Source: Lachnospiraceae bacterium
Lineage (GTDB): Bacteria > Bacillota > Clostridia > Lachnospirales > Lachnospiraceae
Reading direction: 5' to 3'
DNA length: 64,000 bases
NCBI GenBank assembly: GCA_900757145.1
Contig: CAAEMT010000063.1
Coordinates: forward strand, 1 to 64,000
This document shows, piece by piece, positions 1 to 8,434 of this stretch. The notes beneath the pieces were generated by a model, which worked only from the letters and a program-made list of their open reading frames with translations, had not been told where the DNA came from and ran no database searches. Both the position numbers and the translations under genes were made by a program. Each line of letters starts with the position of its first letter. Position 1 is the stretch's first letter.

Positions 1-815
1 AAGATACGTCCGTTCAGCGCAAAAATCTCATTACGGATCAGGCGGAGCTGCCCCGCATCGTAATTGTAAAGCTCGCTTTCATCGATGTAGCGGCTGCTGA
101 TATCCCAAATGATTACATCAGATGGTGTCTGCGCATCACCGGAATTACCGGAACCATTGCTGCTGCCGCTGTCGGAGCCATCACTACTTCCTGAACCGCT
201 GCTGCCGCCGGAACCGCCGGTGCTTCCAGAACTGCTTCCTGAACCGTCACCGTATGTATAATCACCATTGCCCGGATCCTGTATTTCAATCGACTGCCCG
301 GAATTTCCGTCCCATGAGCCGCCGCCATCCGAACTTCCGTCCCATGAACCGCTGCCGTCCGAGCTTCCGTCCCATGAACCGCTGCCGTCCGAGCTTCCGT
401 CCCATGAACTGCTGCCGTCCGAGCTTCCGTCTGATCCTGCGTCATCACTCCAGTCGCCGCTGCCATCATCAGAATTTACGCCTGTTTCATCCGTATTAAC
501 CGGATTTCCCTGCTCGTCTGTCTCAGCCTGCGCATCCTTTTCTTCTGTCTGCTTTTCGGTTTCCACTCCCTTAATGATATTTCCGGAAGCAGTCACTGTA
601 AACGGATCTGTCTCATATACCTTTGTCTCACTCTTTTCAGGAGAGATCGTTTCATTCGTCTCTGTCGCAGATCCTCCCTCAGACGTAGTCGGCTCAAGTA
701 TCGGCAGCCCACTTGTCATCACATAATCTGCCGTAAAAAAAGATGCTCCCGCAGCCAGTACACAGCCTGCTATGAATCCACTGTTTCGTTTTAATACATT
801 TTTTTTCTTTCCCAT
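1..815 (-). CDS. Repeat-rich surface protein with YARHG domain (partial, C-terminus off the left edge)
   Basis: The reading frame opens at ATG 815 behind the ribosome site AAAGGGGTG and stays open to position 1, so the C-terminus is missing. An N-terminal basic stretch and a hydrophobic segment (residues about 12-30) form a signal anchor. Next comes an acidic Thr/Glu-rich stretch, four 10-residue repeats of the type WDGSSDGSGS (about 128-170), and a Gly/Ser-rich linker. The visible end (motif RYIDESELYNYD followed by LRLIRNEIFALNGRIF) matches the YARHG domain, an extracellular domain of unknown ligand. It lies 63 bp downstream of the Glu-rich Ig-like gene on the same strand and probably shares its transcript. 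Function unknown; likely a cell-surface partner of the kinase at 3526-5340. Confidence 0.8.
   Translation of the reverse strand, partial: MGKKKNVLKRNSGFIAGCVLAAGASFFTADYVMTSGLPILEPTTSEGGSATETNETISPEKSETKVYETDPFTVTASGNIIKGVETEKQTEEKDAQAETDEQGNPVNTDETGVNSDDGSGDWSDDAGSDGSSDGSSSWDGSSDGSGSWDGSSDGSGSWDGSSDGGGSWDGNSGQSIEIQDPGNGDYTYGDGSGSSSGSTGGSGGSSGSGSSDGSDSGSSNGSGNSGDAQTPSDVIIWDISSRYIDESELYNYDAGQLRLIRNEIFALNGRI
304..429 (-). repeat. 30-bp tandem repeats inside the YARHG protein gene
   Basis: About four near-identical 30-bp units, each encoding ten residues of the type WDGSSDGSGS. They are in frame with no spacer variation, so they are a coding low-complexity linker and not a CRISPR array. Such repeats tend to change copy number by slippage. 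Confidence 0.85.
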
Positions 816-878
816 TATTAATCATTTCACCCCTTTACGGGGCATCATAGCACAATTGTCGAAAAAAGTCTATGAAAA

Positions 879-3602
879 CTATTTCCTGCTGCCTGTATTC
901 TTTCCCGATGAAAGCATGTACGCTACAACTGTCACCACAAATACCGCTGCACCAAAGAGCAGCAAAGCCATTCCTTCCGGTGTTCTGCGCACTCTGCTGC
1001 TTATGGCTCTCGATAACTGTCCTGATGACAGGCTGTCTCCATCCCCTTGTGCAGCCTGCATTTTTGTTTTCTGTATACGGCGCACGGCTGGAAACTGCAT
1101 TTGATTTCCTGCCTGCTTTTTTGCCCGCTCCGCTATCTCCAACTCCTGCGCACTCGCTCTTACTTTTTTATATTTCGGCGCTTTTTGTGCATCTCCTCCT
1201 ATAAATACCGGAATTTCCCTGCTCCAGTATATATTTCCAGCCCCATCCTGCAAAAAGACCTGCAGCGTCTGCCATTCATCTGATTGTTCCAGCGAAACTC
1301 TGATTGTCTCCGATCTGCCCCCAAACTCCTCCCTCATAAGAATCAGCTTGCTGTTTCGATAAACCTTCATGCTTTTTATACCAGTATTATCCTTCGGAGT
1401 CAGACAGGCAGTCACCATTTTCTCCTGATAAACCTGCTTTTCTTCGATTCCTGTAATCACACAGTCCGGCGCTGTACGGTCAAGCACAAAAGCAACCTGC
1501 TTCTTCTGAATCCCGGTATCACTTTTATTCTTGGCCTGGTCCCCGGACGCCAAAATCAACTCATAGATCCCTTCTTTATCAAAATATTCCGCAGGGACCG
1601 TATAACAATATTGTTTCCATGAATCTTTCTTTCCCTGCATCGATACAAAATAATCCTTATCTTTCACAAGGCTTTGCAGTTCACCGTCGCGTCTGCAATA
1701 AATCTGCGACTCCCCAACATAGTCAATATTTGTCTCATAAAACACGATCGGAATTGCCTTCGAGAGAAAATAACCCTTAAGACGCCTCCCTGTATCCTCT
1801 GACAGCGCATAGACGGAGCCATATCTGTTGACAGAAAACCCCACCTCTTTTTCTGATATGTTGCCCGACATATCTTCTGCCTTCACACACAAACTGTATA
1901 TGTCGTCATATCCTTTCTGAGACGGAAAATCAAAAAATTCCAGCACCGCTTTGTCCCGCATTTCTTTTTTCCTGTTTATCGCCGGTGCCTGCCCGCCATT
2001 TTTTCCAATAAGCTCCACCTGCAAGGAGCCTAATTTATAGTTCGCATCGCTTCCTTCGATCCGTATCTTTACAGGTCCCGAATTTGCACTCTGATTTCTT
2101 ACGCCTTCAATCCGTATCTGCGGCGGCGTATGGTCAACGCATATCATACTGCTTTTTGAAAAATTTGTATTGCCTACATTATCTTTCGTCCGAACAAACA
2201 CCTGAAACAGGCCTTCCTCCTTTATCTCCACAATCTGCTCACCTGCGCAGGCAATCCACTCTCCCTTTTCCGGATCCTCGGACAGTCTGCCGTCTGCGTC
2301 ACACCGGATCACCCTGTAAGCAGCAGAGCAGAGCCCGCTTTTTCCATCCGGCGCAACTGTTACCGTTGCCCTCGCCGTATCTGAGGCATACGTTATACCC
2401 TCTGCAGATCTGCCATCAACTGCAATATCCGCGCCCGGCGCTTCCCCGTCCACAAAATATTGTTCCTCCTTAAGCTCTGACTGTTCAAGCAGCGCTCCAT
2501 TTTCATCTGTTTTCTTTAAACAAAAAGTAAATACGCCATCCTGATTAAGCCCGTTTAATCCCTGTGCTTTGTCAAATCTGCTTTTTCCCTTCGTCTCGAT
2601 ACGCAAACTGCTTCCTGCTCTTATCCAGAGATGATCTGACTGATCCCGATAATACGCTCCCTCATCGCCTACAATATCATAATGCTTTCCTCTTGCGATT
2701 TTTTTAGGTTTTTTCTTATCAGTCTCATTTTTCTGTGATTCCGAAATCTCATTTGGCTGACTTTCCGGCTCTGCGGCATTGTCCGTCTCTTCCTCCGGCT
2801 CTTCAGCGCTGTTCTCATCTGAAGTACCCTCTGTCTCTGCCTCATCATCTGGCGGCATACTCTCTTCTAAACTTCCCGCCTCGGAATCTTCTGTTTCTTC
2901 CGAAAGTTCCGTTTCATTTTCTGGTTGGTTTGGTATATCCTGTACACCTCCCTGTTCATCCTGCGGTTCATCCATCGCATCCAGTCTGTCTGAATTCAGA
3001 TCCTCCGTTTGTTCAGGATGCTCCTGCAAATGTGCCGCATCTGTTTCTGTTTCTTTTTCTGTTTCTTTTCCCACTGTTTTTTCGCTCTCCGACTCTGCTT
3101 CACTTTCCGGCTGCTTTTCACTCCCTATCTCGGTTTCCTCCTCCGACTCTGCCTCTGTTTCGCTCTCCGGCTCTGTCTCTGTTTCGTTCTCTGATGCTGT
3201 CTCTGTTTCACTTTCTGTTTCGCTCTCCGACTCTGTCTCTGTTTCGCTCTCCGGCTCTGTCTCTGTTTCGCTCTCCGGCTCTGTCTCTGTTTCGCTCTCC
3301 GGCTCTGTCTCTGTTCCTTCCATTCCTTTTTCTGAGTTTCTCATAGATATATTGTCTATTTCCTGCTCCGCAGGCGAAGCCTCCACTCCATCCACTGCTA
3401 TCTGCACTCCCCCCGCTGCCAGGGCCTGATGTGCATTTTTTGCCTTTTGATGTACACCTTCGCAAACGATCGGAATTAGCAATGCGAATATGCCCGCTAA
3501 TGCAAAAATCTCAAATACTTTTCTTTTATTTGTCTGTGCTCTCTTCTTCACCTTTTTCTCTGATCTTTTTTCTGCTTTCTTCAATCGTATTTCCCCTTTC
3601 AT
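879..3602 (-). CDS. Glu-rich, Ig-like membrane-anchored surface protein
   Basis: About 907 residues from ATG 3602; a TTG at 3584 preceded by AAAGGGGAA is an alternative start. It overlaps the kinase gene's 3' end by 77 bp, so the two are translationally linked. Order of parts: basic N-terminus, membrane segment (about 30-50, FALAGIFALLIPIV), long Thr/Glu/Ser repeat region with TETEPESE units, several beta-rich modules typical of bacterial Ig-like surface domains (phrases such as VDGEAPGADIAVDG and VDHTPPQIRIEG mark domain borders), and a C-terminal membrane segment (GMALLLFGAAVFVVTVVAYM) with a short basic tail. Both ends are in the membrane and the middle is probably outside. No enzyme motif is seen. 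Probably an adhesin or a substrate/partner of the upstream kinase; function is inferred only from context. Confidence 0.8.
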   Translation of the reverse strand: MKGEIRLKKAEKRSEKKVKKRAQTNKRKVFEIFALAGIFALLIPIVCEGVHQKAKNAHQALAAGGVQIAVDGVEASPAEQEIDNISMRNSEKGMEGTETEPESETETEPESETETEPESETETESESETESETETASENETETEPESETEAESEEETEIGSEKQPESEAESESEKTVGKETEKETETDAAHLQEHPEQTEDLNSDRLDAMDEPQDEQGGVQDIPNQPENETELSEETEDSEAGSLEESMPPDDEAETEGTSDENSAEEPEEETDNAAEPESQPNEISESQKNETDKKKPKKIARGKHYDIVGDEGAYYRDQSDHLWIRAGSSLRIETKGKSRFDKAQGLNGLNQDGVFTFCLKKTDENGALLEQSELKEEQYFVDGEAPGADIAVDGRSAEGITYASDTARATVTVAPDGKSGLCSAAYRVIRCDADGRLSEDPEKGEWIACAGEQIVEIKEEGLFQVFVRTKDNVGNTNFSKSSMICVDHTPPQIRIEGVRNQSANSGPVKIRIEGSDANYKLGSLQVELIGKNGGQAPAINRKKEMRDKAVLEFFDFPSQKGYDDIYSLCVKAEDMSGNISEKEVGFSVNRYGSVYALSEDTGRRLKGYFLSKAIPIVFYETNIDYVGESQIYCRRDGELQSLVKDKDYFVSMQGKKDSWKQYCYTVPAEYFDKEGIYELILASGDQAKNKSDTGIQKKQVAFVLDRTAPDCVITGIEEKQVYQEKMVTACLTPKDNTGIKSMKVYRNSKLILMREEFGGRSETIRVSLEQSDEWQTLQVFLQDGAGNIYWSREIPVFIGGDAQKAPKYKKVRASAQELEIAERAKKQAGNQMQFPAVRRIQKTKMQAAQGDGDSLSSGQLSRAISSRVRRTPEGMALLLFGAAVFVVTVVAYMLSSGKNTGSRK
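3218..3315 (-). repeat. 24-bp tandem repeats coding TETEPESE units
   Basis: Four or so successive 24-bp units encode the eight-residue unit TETEPESE, with looser copies on both sides. All are in frame with the Ig-like membrane protein. The complementary strand shows long Ser-rich open frames only because of this repeat composition. Confidence 0.85.
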
Positions 3603-5340
3603 CTGAAAATACTCTCTCCACTGCCGCACAGGCAGCATCATACTGTCCTGCGCCCCTCCATACCTCGCCTTTCTGCTTTTTTTCCTCCGCACACATCACC
3701 TCTTCTTTCAAAAATATCTCTACTTCTTTTATAATCTCTTCTATTTCCGAACGCCTTTCTCCCGCCTCATAAAGCTGTGATGCCTTTACGGTAAGCACAG
3801 AAAGTATTTCCTCCGCAATCTGACGCCGGATCACCGTCATCTCATGCCCGCCTCCCTGCAATCTCCACAATTTTTTTAGATCTTTCCAGTATCGGTAAAA
3901 ATCCTCATGACGCTTTCCCTCCGCATCCTGCCTGCCAAGCTTTTCGTAGTAAGAAGCAATCCCGGAGTATATCTGTGCGCTCTTAAATAATACTTCTGTA
4001 TCTTCTGCATTTGACGCATCGTATTTCAAAAAGGAGACTGCTTCATCAAACCATTGCGATGCAGCGCTTTTTGCGCCTGCGCTCTCATAATAATACCAGT
4101 AATCAATTCCAATACGATGAGCCAGTATTCCATAATCCTGCGGATTCCTCTTAAGCTTCTCCAAAACGGTACTTCCTTCCGGCAAAGGCGCATACAACAG
4201 TTCCTGCAAAAGCCTTTCCTCCCTGACTTCAAACAGATAATCACTCTCTATCTGTGAAAGAAGCTGTACATACCACCGTTTATCCTGCGGTGAAAGAGCT
4301 GCCGCCTTGTGATAGCACTCCTGCGCCTGCAAAAGTCCCATACCGGAGGCTTTTTCTAACAGCCTTTCATACGTCTCCCGCTCTTTTTTCCTATGTACTT
4401 CCATATCCGGCTTTACTGTTCCCGCAAAGAAAACCACTGCCACTGCCAAAAGCACGGAGGCATACCATACAGACCGCAGTTTTTTTCTGCGCAGATATTT
4501 TTTTTGGAGCCTTCTTACAGCAACCTCTAATTCTCTTCCGCTTTGAAAGCGAAGTTCTCCTTTTTCGTTCAGGCAATGTATCAGGAAACTGGCGGCCTGC
4601 CTCTTCCACCACGATTCTCTGCTATAAAAGCATGTTCTTTCGGTGTCTTTCTTTCTGTCCCGAAAACCTCTCCGTCTCTGATATGTCCCCTCATCAGATC
4701 GCACTTTTTCACTGGAAGCATTTCTGTATATGTGCCTGTAAAGATAAAAGTACAGTGTCGCTCCAAATGCATAGACATCCGTATACATATCCACACATCC
4801 ATTTCCATACTGTTCCGGTGCTGCAAATCCCGGCGTCCCGATACAGCGATGTATTGCTCCTTTCCTTTTCAAAAAGACTGCCGCTCCAAAATCGATCAAT
4901 ACCAGACGTCCGTCAGAGCACATCAGCACATTCGTCGGCTTGATATCCAGATGGAGGATTGGTACCGGACGGGTATGCAGATATCTGACTGCCTCAGCCA
5001 ACTGCAGTGAGATCCGAAAGAACTGCTCCGCCGTCACTGTGCGGTAATCAGACTCCGAAAGAGCCACACCCCTGATGTACTCCATCACAAGCCACGTCTG
5101 CCCTGCACACTCCAGAATATCAATGATCTGCGGCAATGACGGGTGATGCAGATGCTTCATCATATTCAGCTCGTTTACCCGCTCCCCTGCCCGGCTTCCT
5201 TCTATCCGCTTTGCAGCCCGAAGCTGTTCCGTCGGAACGTGTTCCACCAAATATACGATCCCATCTCCTCCGCTGCCCAACCGTCTGATCATCCGATAAT
5301 TTCCATCCATAAATCTTTCTTCTGACGATTGGTTTTCCAT
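3526..5340 (-). CDS. Membrane Ser/Thr protein kinase with extracytoplasmic helical domain
   Basis: 604 residues, ATG 5340 behind AAAAGGAGGAAC. The N-terminal half is a Hanks-type kinase: glycine loop (LGSGGDGIVYLV), lysine in AAKRI, catalytic loop HLDIKPTNVLM (HLD instead of HRD), DFGAA metal motif, and GTPGFAAPEQ before helix F. All catalytic residues are present. A basic stretch and one membrane segment (about 290-310, SVWYASVLLAVAVVFFAGTV) follow. The remaining 290 residues are helical and TPR-like, not PASTA repeats, so it is not the usual PrkC. It heads the cassette with the Ig-like and YARHG proteins. It likely phosphorylates cytoplasmic targets in response to surface state; the targets are not visible here. 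Confidence 0.9.
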   Translation of the reverse strand: MENQSSEERFMDGNYRMIRRLGSGGDGIVYLVEHVPTEQLRAAKRIEGSRAGERVNELNMMKHLHHPSLPQIIDILECAGQTWLVMEYIRGVALSESDYRTVTAEQFFRISLQLAEAVRYLHTRPVPILHLDIKPTNVLMCSDGRLVLIDFGAAVFLKRKGAIHRCIGTPGFAAPEQYGNGCVDMYTDVYAFGATLYFYLYRHIYRNASSEKVRSDEGTYQRRRGFRDRKKDTERTCFYSRESWWKRQAASFLIHCLNEKGELRFQSGRELEVAVRRLQKKYLRRKKLRSVWYASVLLAVAVVFFAGTVKPDMEVHRKKERETYERLLEKASGMGLLQAQECYHKAAALSPQDKRWYVQLLSQIESDYLFEVREERLLQELLYAPLPEGSTVLEKLKRNPQDYGILAHRIGIDYWYYYESAGAKSAASQWFDEAVSFLKYDASNAEDTEVLFKSAQIYSGIASYYEKLGRQDAEGKRHEDFYRYWKDLKKLWRLQGGGHEMTVIRRQIAEEILSVLTVKASQLYEAGERRSEIEEIIKEVEIFLKEEVMCAEEKKQKGEVWRGAGQYDAACAAVERVFSDERGNTIEESRKKIREKGEEESTDK

Positions 5341-5428
5341 GTTCCTCCTTTTATATTTTCATTCTCTTCATTCTATTTATGTAGCTTTTCTTAAACCTTA
5401 TGATATTCTTTTATATCTTATGTGATTT

Positions 5429-5457
5429 ATTATCCAACATTTTAATAATTTCGTCAA
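5429..5457 (-). promoter_or_regulatory. Probable sigma-A promoter of the kinase cassette
   Basis: Read on the minus strand: -35 TTGACG, 17-bp spacer, -10 GATAAT, about 90 bp upstream of the kinase start. Both boxes are one mismatch from consensus. Confidence 0.6.
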
Positions 5458-5827
5458 GTGTTTTTTTCATTAAACGGTTAAGGAATATACACGAGCTGTA
5501 CAATGCAGCCTGCATGCACAAGAAAGATGACCATATGAGAAATGCACCATAGCAAAAGGGAACAAAAGCTTATATTATCAAAAAGTTTTCTAAAAACGGC
5601 AACCAAAATATTCAAGCGGAATGGAATATTGCCTCAATAAACTGCACGCAAAAAATCCGAAAGAAGTCCTAAAAGCAAAAGGATTCCTTCCGGATAATCA
5701 CGCCACAGGCTCGCTCATGGCTAATATGAGTCGGATATTTTATCTGCCTTTTATCAAAATCAAAATTTATTTGCCTCATAGTAAATTGATAAATTACATA
5801 GGCAATCCATATAATTCGAGAAAAAGT
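5458..5827. other. AT-rich intergenic stretch, no supported gene
   Basis: Low-GC sequence between the kinase promoter and the CPBP remnant. The only open frame of note (about 70 codons, plus strand, near 5621) has no ribosome site and no recognisable family. Together with the adjacent broken protease this looks like eroded sequence. Confidence 0.5.
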
Positions 5828-6178
5828 TCATGAATCAAACTGAACACTTATTATAAATCTATACATCGTTCCCAGAAATATTAAACTGCATATAATTACT
5901 GTTAGATACTTGGAAAAATTTGAAATCTCTGGCAGTAACGATAATATGAAATCTTGAAGATTGGCGAATACGTGTGCAATGATCGCAGGCAATAGCGACT
6001 TTGTTTTTACAAAAATTATTCCTAATATTATTCCAACGATTAAAGAACCGGCCGATAAGATTACTCCACCTGCCATAATATGAGAAATTCCAAACAGTAA
6101 TGCACTTATTATTAGTATACGCTGTAAAATCAATCTCCGTTTCATTATCTTTGGAAGCAGAAATCTGTTTTCCTCTCC
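5828..6178 (-). pseudogene. Remnant of a CPBP-family intramembrane metalloprotease
   Basis: About 105 residues open from ATG 6145, mostly membrane-spanning. It keeps the second and third CPBP (Abi) motifs: FGISHI with its histidine and IIAHVFANLQ with His and Asn. Reading upstream in the same frame gives GEENRFLLPKI, which resembles the first motif (EExxxR then FLLPK) with residues lost. The normal N-terminal three to four membrane segments are missing. It lies directly after the histidine kinase. In antimicrobial-peptide loci CPBP proteins often act in immunity or peptide processing, so this may once have been part of the neighbouring resistance locus. Most likely non-functional. Confidence 0.65.
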
Positions 6179-6205
6179 TGATTTTGTTCTATCCGCTGCT
6201 GAGCT

Positions 6206-7582
6206 TTATGAAATAAGCGGCCGGGTTGGCAGCGAAATCCTGACTTCTAACCCCTGCGGTGTGTTGTCGGAAAAAGAAACGGTTCCGCGATGTGCCTTTA
6301 CAATCTGCACTACCAACTTCAGCCCCAGACCATGCTCAGCCTTTTCATCGCTGCCCTGAGTGCTGGCAATGCCGTCGCCACGATTTAAGGCTTTCAGGCG
6401 TTCCGGCGCGATCCCCATTCCATCATCTGAAACTGTACAAATGCAGCGTCCGTTTTCCTCTCCAACAGAAACCATAATCCTGCATCCATGCGGATTATGG
6501 GTGATACTGTTGCGGAGCAGATTATCCAGCATGCGCCGCAGGAGTCCGTCATCCCCCAAAAGGTGGATCGAATGTCCCGGCTGCGTCTCGGTAAATACAA
6601 TCTCATACCGACTGTCCAATCCGCTGTTTAGCACTTCACTGACTGCTTGGCGGCTGGTCTCTGCCCAATCTACATCTTTAAAGTGAAAGGGCTGGAACGC
6701 ATATTCCAGCTTGGTGGTCAGATTCAGATCATCGATCAGCCGCTTCATCTTTTCACTTTCCCTGCGTATAATACCTGCCTGCTTTCTTGCATCAGACGTA
6801 AGGTCACGATTATCTTCCAGTTCGCTGGCATACCCCAGGACCATCGAAAGCGGTGTGCGAATGTCATGGGATACGCCGCGGATCCACTCCGCTCTCGTAT
6901 TGTCCTTTTTTCTCATATAATCTGCTGCCCGGTTTAGCCCGATGCTGATCTCAGCCAGTTCTCCATGCTCATCCAGGCGCTGCAAACTACCGTGGCTCAA
7001 ATCCTGAATCCCCTGCAAAATAGGTGTCATAGCTTTTTCGACCTTGCGCGTATTTCGCAAAATCAAAAAAGCAATGAGCAGCAAATTGATGATAAAAACC
7101 ACTGCAATTCCGCCAAGCCAGATCCCCATGTAAGGCCATTCCAGAGAAAAATAATATTTTATCAACGTTCCAGGCTGATAACCTACAACCATGAGGTTGC
7201 CATCCTCACGCGTCCAAATTTTTACCGGATAGTCCTCCAGATACCAACGACTGAAAGAAGCTATTTCCGCACTGGTATAAGAACGCGGCAGTTTTTCCGG
7301 CAGTTCCTGCTGCCAGACAACATCGCCATCTTTATTCAGCATCATCGCCCATGCGGATTGCTCTTGCAGCATAAAAAGGGCAGTATCGTCTGCAACATAT
7401 TTTCCATCCCGCAGTGCAACATGATCCGAGAAATCGCGGACGGTAAAAGAGGTGACCGCCCCACTCATACTTCCCGTAATGAGGATGACAAAGAACAAGG
7501 CTATATTGACAGCCAAAAATATGATCACGATCCCGACCATGGAAAAGATATATCGTCGGAAAAAGCGCTGCACCGCATTCAC
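6206..7582 (-). CDS. Sensor histidine kinase (CprK/LanK-like)
   Basis: 458 residues, GTG 7582 overlapping the regulator's TGA (GTGA), with GGAGG seven bases upstream. Two membrane segments (about 12-35 and 150-175) flank an extracytoplasmic sensor domain of about 115 residues. A linker is followed by the HisKA box RGVSHDIRTPLS with the phospho-accepting His, an N box (LLRNSITHN), and G boxes (DDGMGIAPE, HGLGLKLV). It pairs with the response regulator at 7579-8280. The divergent transporter of lantibiotic-immunity type suggests it senses a cationic or lantibiotic peptide, as CprK does in Clostridioides difficile; the ligand is inferred. Confidence 0.93.
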   Translation of the reverse strand: MNAVQRFFRRYIFSMVGIVIIFLAVNIALFFVILITGSMSGAVTSFTVRDFSDHVALRDGKYVADDTALFMLQEQSAWAMMLNKDGDVVWQQELPEKLPRSYTSAEIASFSRWYLEDYPVKIWTREDGNLMVVGYQPGTLIKYYFSLEWPYMGIWLGGIAVVFIINLLLIAFLILRNTRKVEKAMTPILQGIQDLSHGSLQRLDEHGELAEISIGLNRAADYMRKKDNTRAEWIRGVSHDIRTPLSMVLGYASELEDNRDLTSDARKQAGIIRRESEKMKRLIDDLNLTTKLEYAFQPFHFKDVDWAETSRQAVSEVLNSGLDSRYEIVFTETQPGHSIHLLGDDGLLRRMLDNLLRNSITHNPHGCRIMVSVGEENGRCICTVSDDGMGIAPERLKALNRGDGIASTQGSDEKAEHGLGLKLVVQIVKAHRGTVSFSDNTPQGLEVRISLPTRPLIS

Positions 7583-8280
7583 GACAACACCTCCTTGAGA
7601 TTGAGGCGATAACCAAGACCCTTAACAGTAACAATGGAAAGCGGCTTCGACGGGTTTTCTTCAATTTTTTCCCGCAGATGTCGGATATGGGTAGACAAAG
7701 TGCTTTCATATCCTTGCCAAAACTCCCCGCATATCGTCTCGCACAAGATACCTGTAGTAACGATTCGCCCTGCGTTTTGATACAGTTTTTCAAAAAGCCG
7801 CATCTCTTTGGCTGTCAAGGTCTGCTTTTCACCTTTTTTCCATACCTCTGCATTGGACATATCTACAGTGGCTCCGGCAAGTTCCACTATTTCATTTTGC
7901 TCAGGATATGCGCGGCTGAGGATCGCACCTACTCTGAGCAGCAATTCTTTGGGTAAGAACGGCTTGGCAAGGTAGTCGTCAGCACCGATCTCCAACCCCT
8001 CGACGCGATCTTCTGCCTCACCACGAGCTGTAAGCATCAGAACGGGGATCCGGCTTGTACGGCGTATCTCTTTCAAAACCGAAAATCCGTCCATGCCCGG
8101 CATCATCACATCCAGAACAATCAAACCCGGATGTTCTTCCTGCCATATCCAAAGTGCCTCGGCACCTGATGCGGCAGTTAGTAAATTCGTATATCCTGCC
8201 CGTCGGAAAATAGAGAGCAGCATCTCCAATACATCACGGTCATCATCGACCAACAGTATTTTATGATTTTTCATAAGCAC
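7579..8280 (-). CDS. OmpR-family response regulator
   Basis: 233 residues. GTG 8280 is the better start because GAGGTGG lies six bases upstream; ATG 8274 is possible. The receiver domain (1-115) has the acidic pair in LLVDDDRD, the phospho-acceptor Asp in LIVLDVMMPGMDG, and the conserved Lys in YLAKPFLPKE. The winged-helix DNA-binding domain (about 130-230) ends with THIRHLREKIE and VKGLGYRL. It is cotranscribed with the overlapping histidine kinase. The direct repeats at 8362-8393 in front of the divergent ABC operon are its likely binding site. Confidence 0.95.
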   Translation of the reverse strand: MLMKNHKILLVDDDRDVLEMLLSIFRRAGYTNLLTAASGAEALWIWQEEHPGLIVLDVMMPGMDGFSVLKEIRRTSRIPVLMLTARGEAEDRVEGLEIGADDYLAKPFLPKELLLRVGAILSRAYPEQNEIVELAGATVDMSNAEVWKKGEKQTLTAKEMRLFEKLYQNAGRIVTTGILCETICGEFWQGYESTLSTHIRHLREKIEENPSKPLSIVTVKGLGYRLNLKEVLS

Positions 8281-8361
8281 ATTTCACCACCTCGTCTTTA
8301 TCTACATTATACCGCAAAGAATGTCATATGCCTATTGTGTATCTAAAATCTCAGAGATAAT

Positions 8362-8393
8362 TCAAGGTTGGCTCAGTGTTATCTCAAGGTTGG
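8362..8393 (+). promoter_or_regulatory. Direct-repeat operator for the response regulator
   Basis: The decamer TCAAGGTTGG occurs twice, start to start 22 bp apart (two helical turns), about 45-70 bp upstream of the transporter start. The matching flank (ATAA/TTATC before each copy) extends the similarity. No good -35 box is seen at this position, as is usual for promoters activated by OmpR-type regulators. Confidence 0.7.
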
Positions 8394-8434
8394 GATGATA
8401 TGCTTGGATTATCAAGAAAAGGAGGTATTTATAC

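Noticed and set aside
304..429. CRISPR-like regular repeats
   Set aside because: The repeats are contiguous, 30 bp, without unique spacers, and in frame in a surface protein gene.
2779..3429. Long Ser-rich and Phe/Leu-rich plus-strand open frames opposite the Glu-rich protein
   Set aside because: They are the antisense image of TETEPESE repeats, which avoid stops on the other strand. No ribosome site and no family.
5621..5833. 70-codon plus-strand frame in the AT-rich gap
   Set aside because: No ribosome site, no family resemblance, and it overlaps the CPBP remnant's end.
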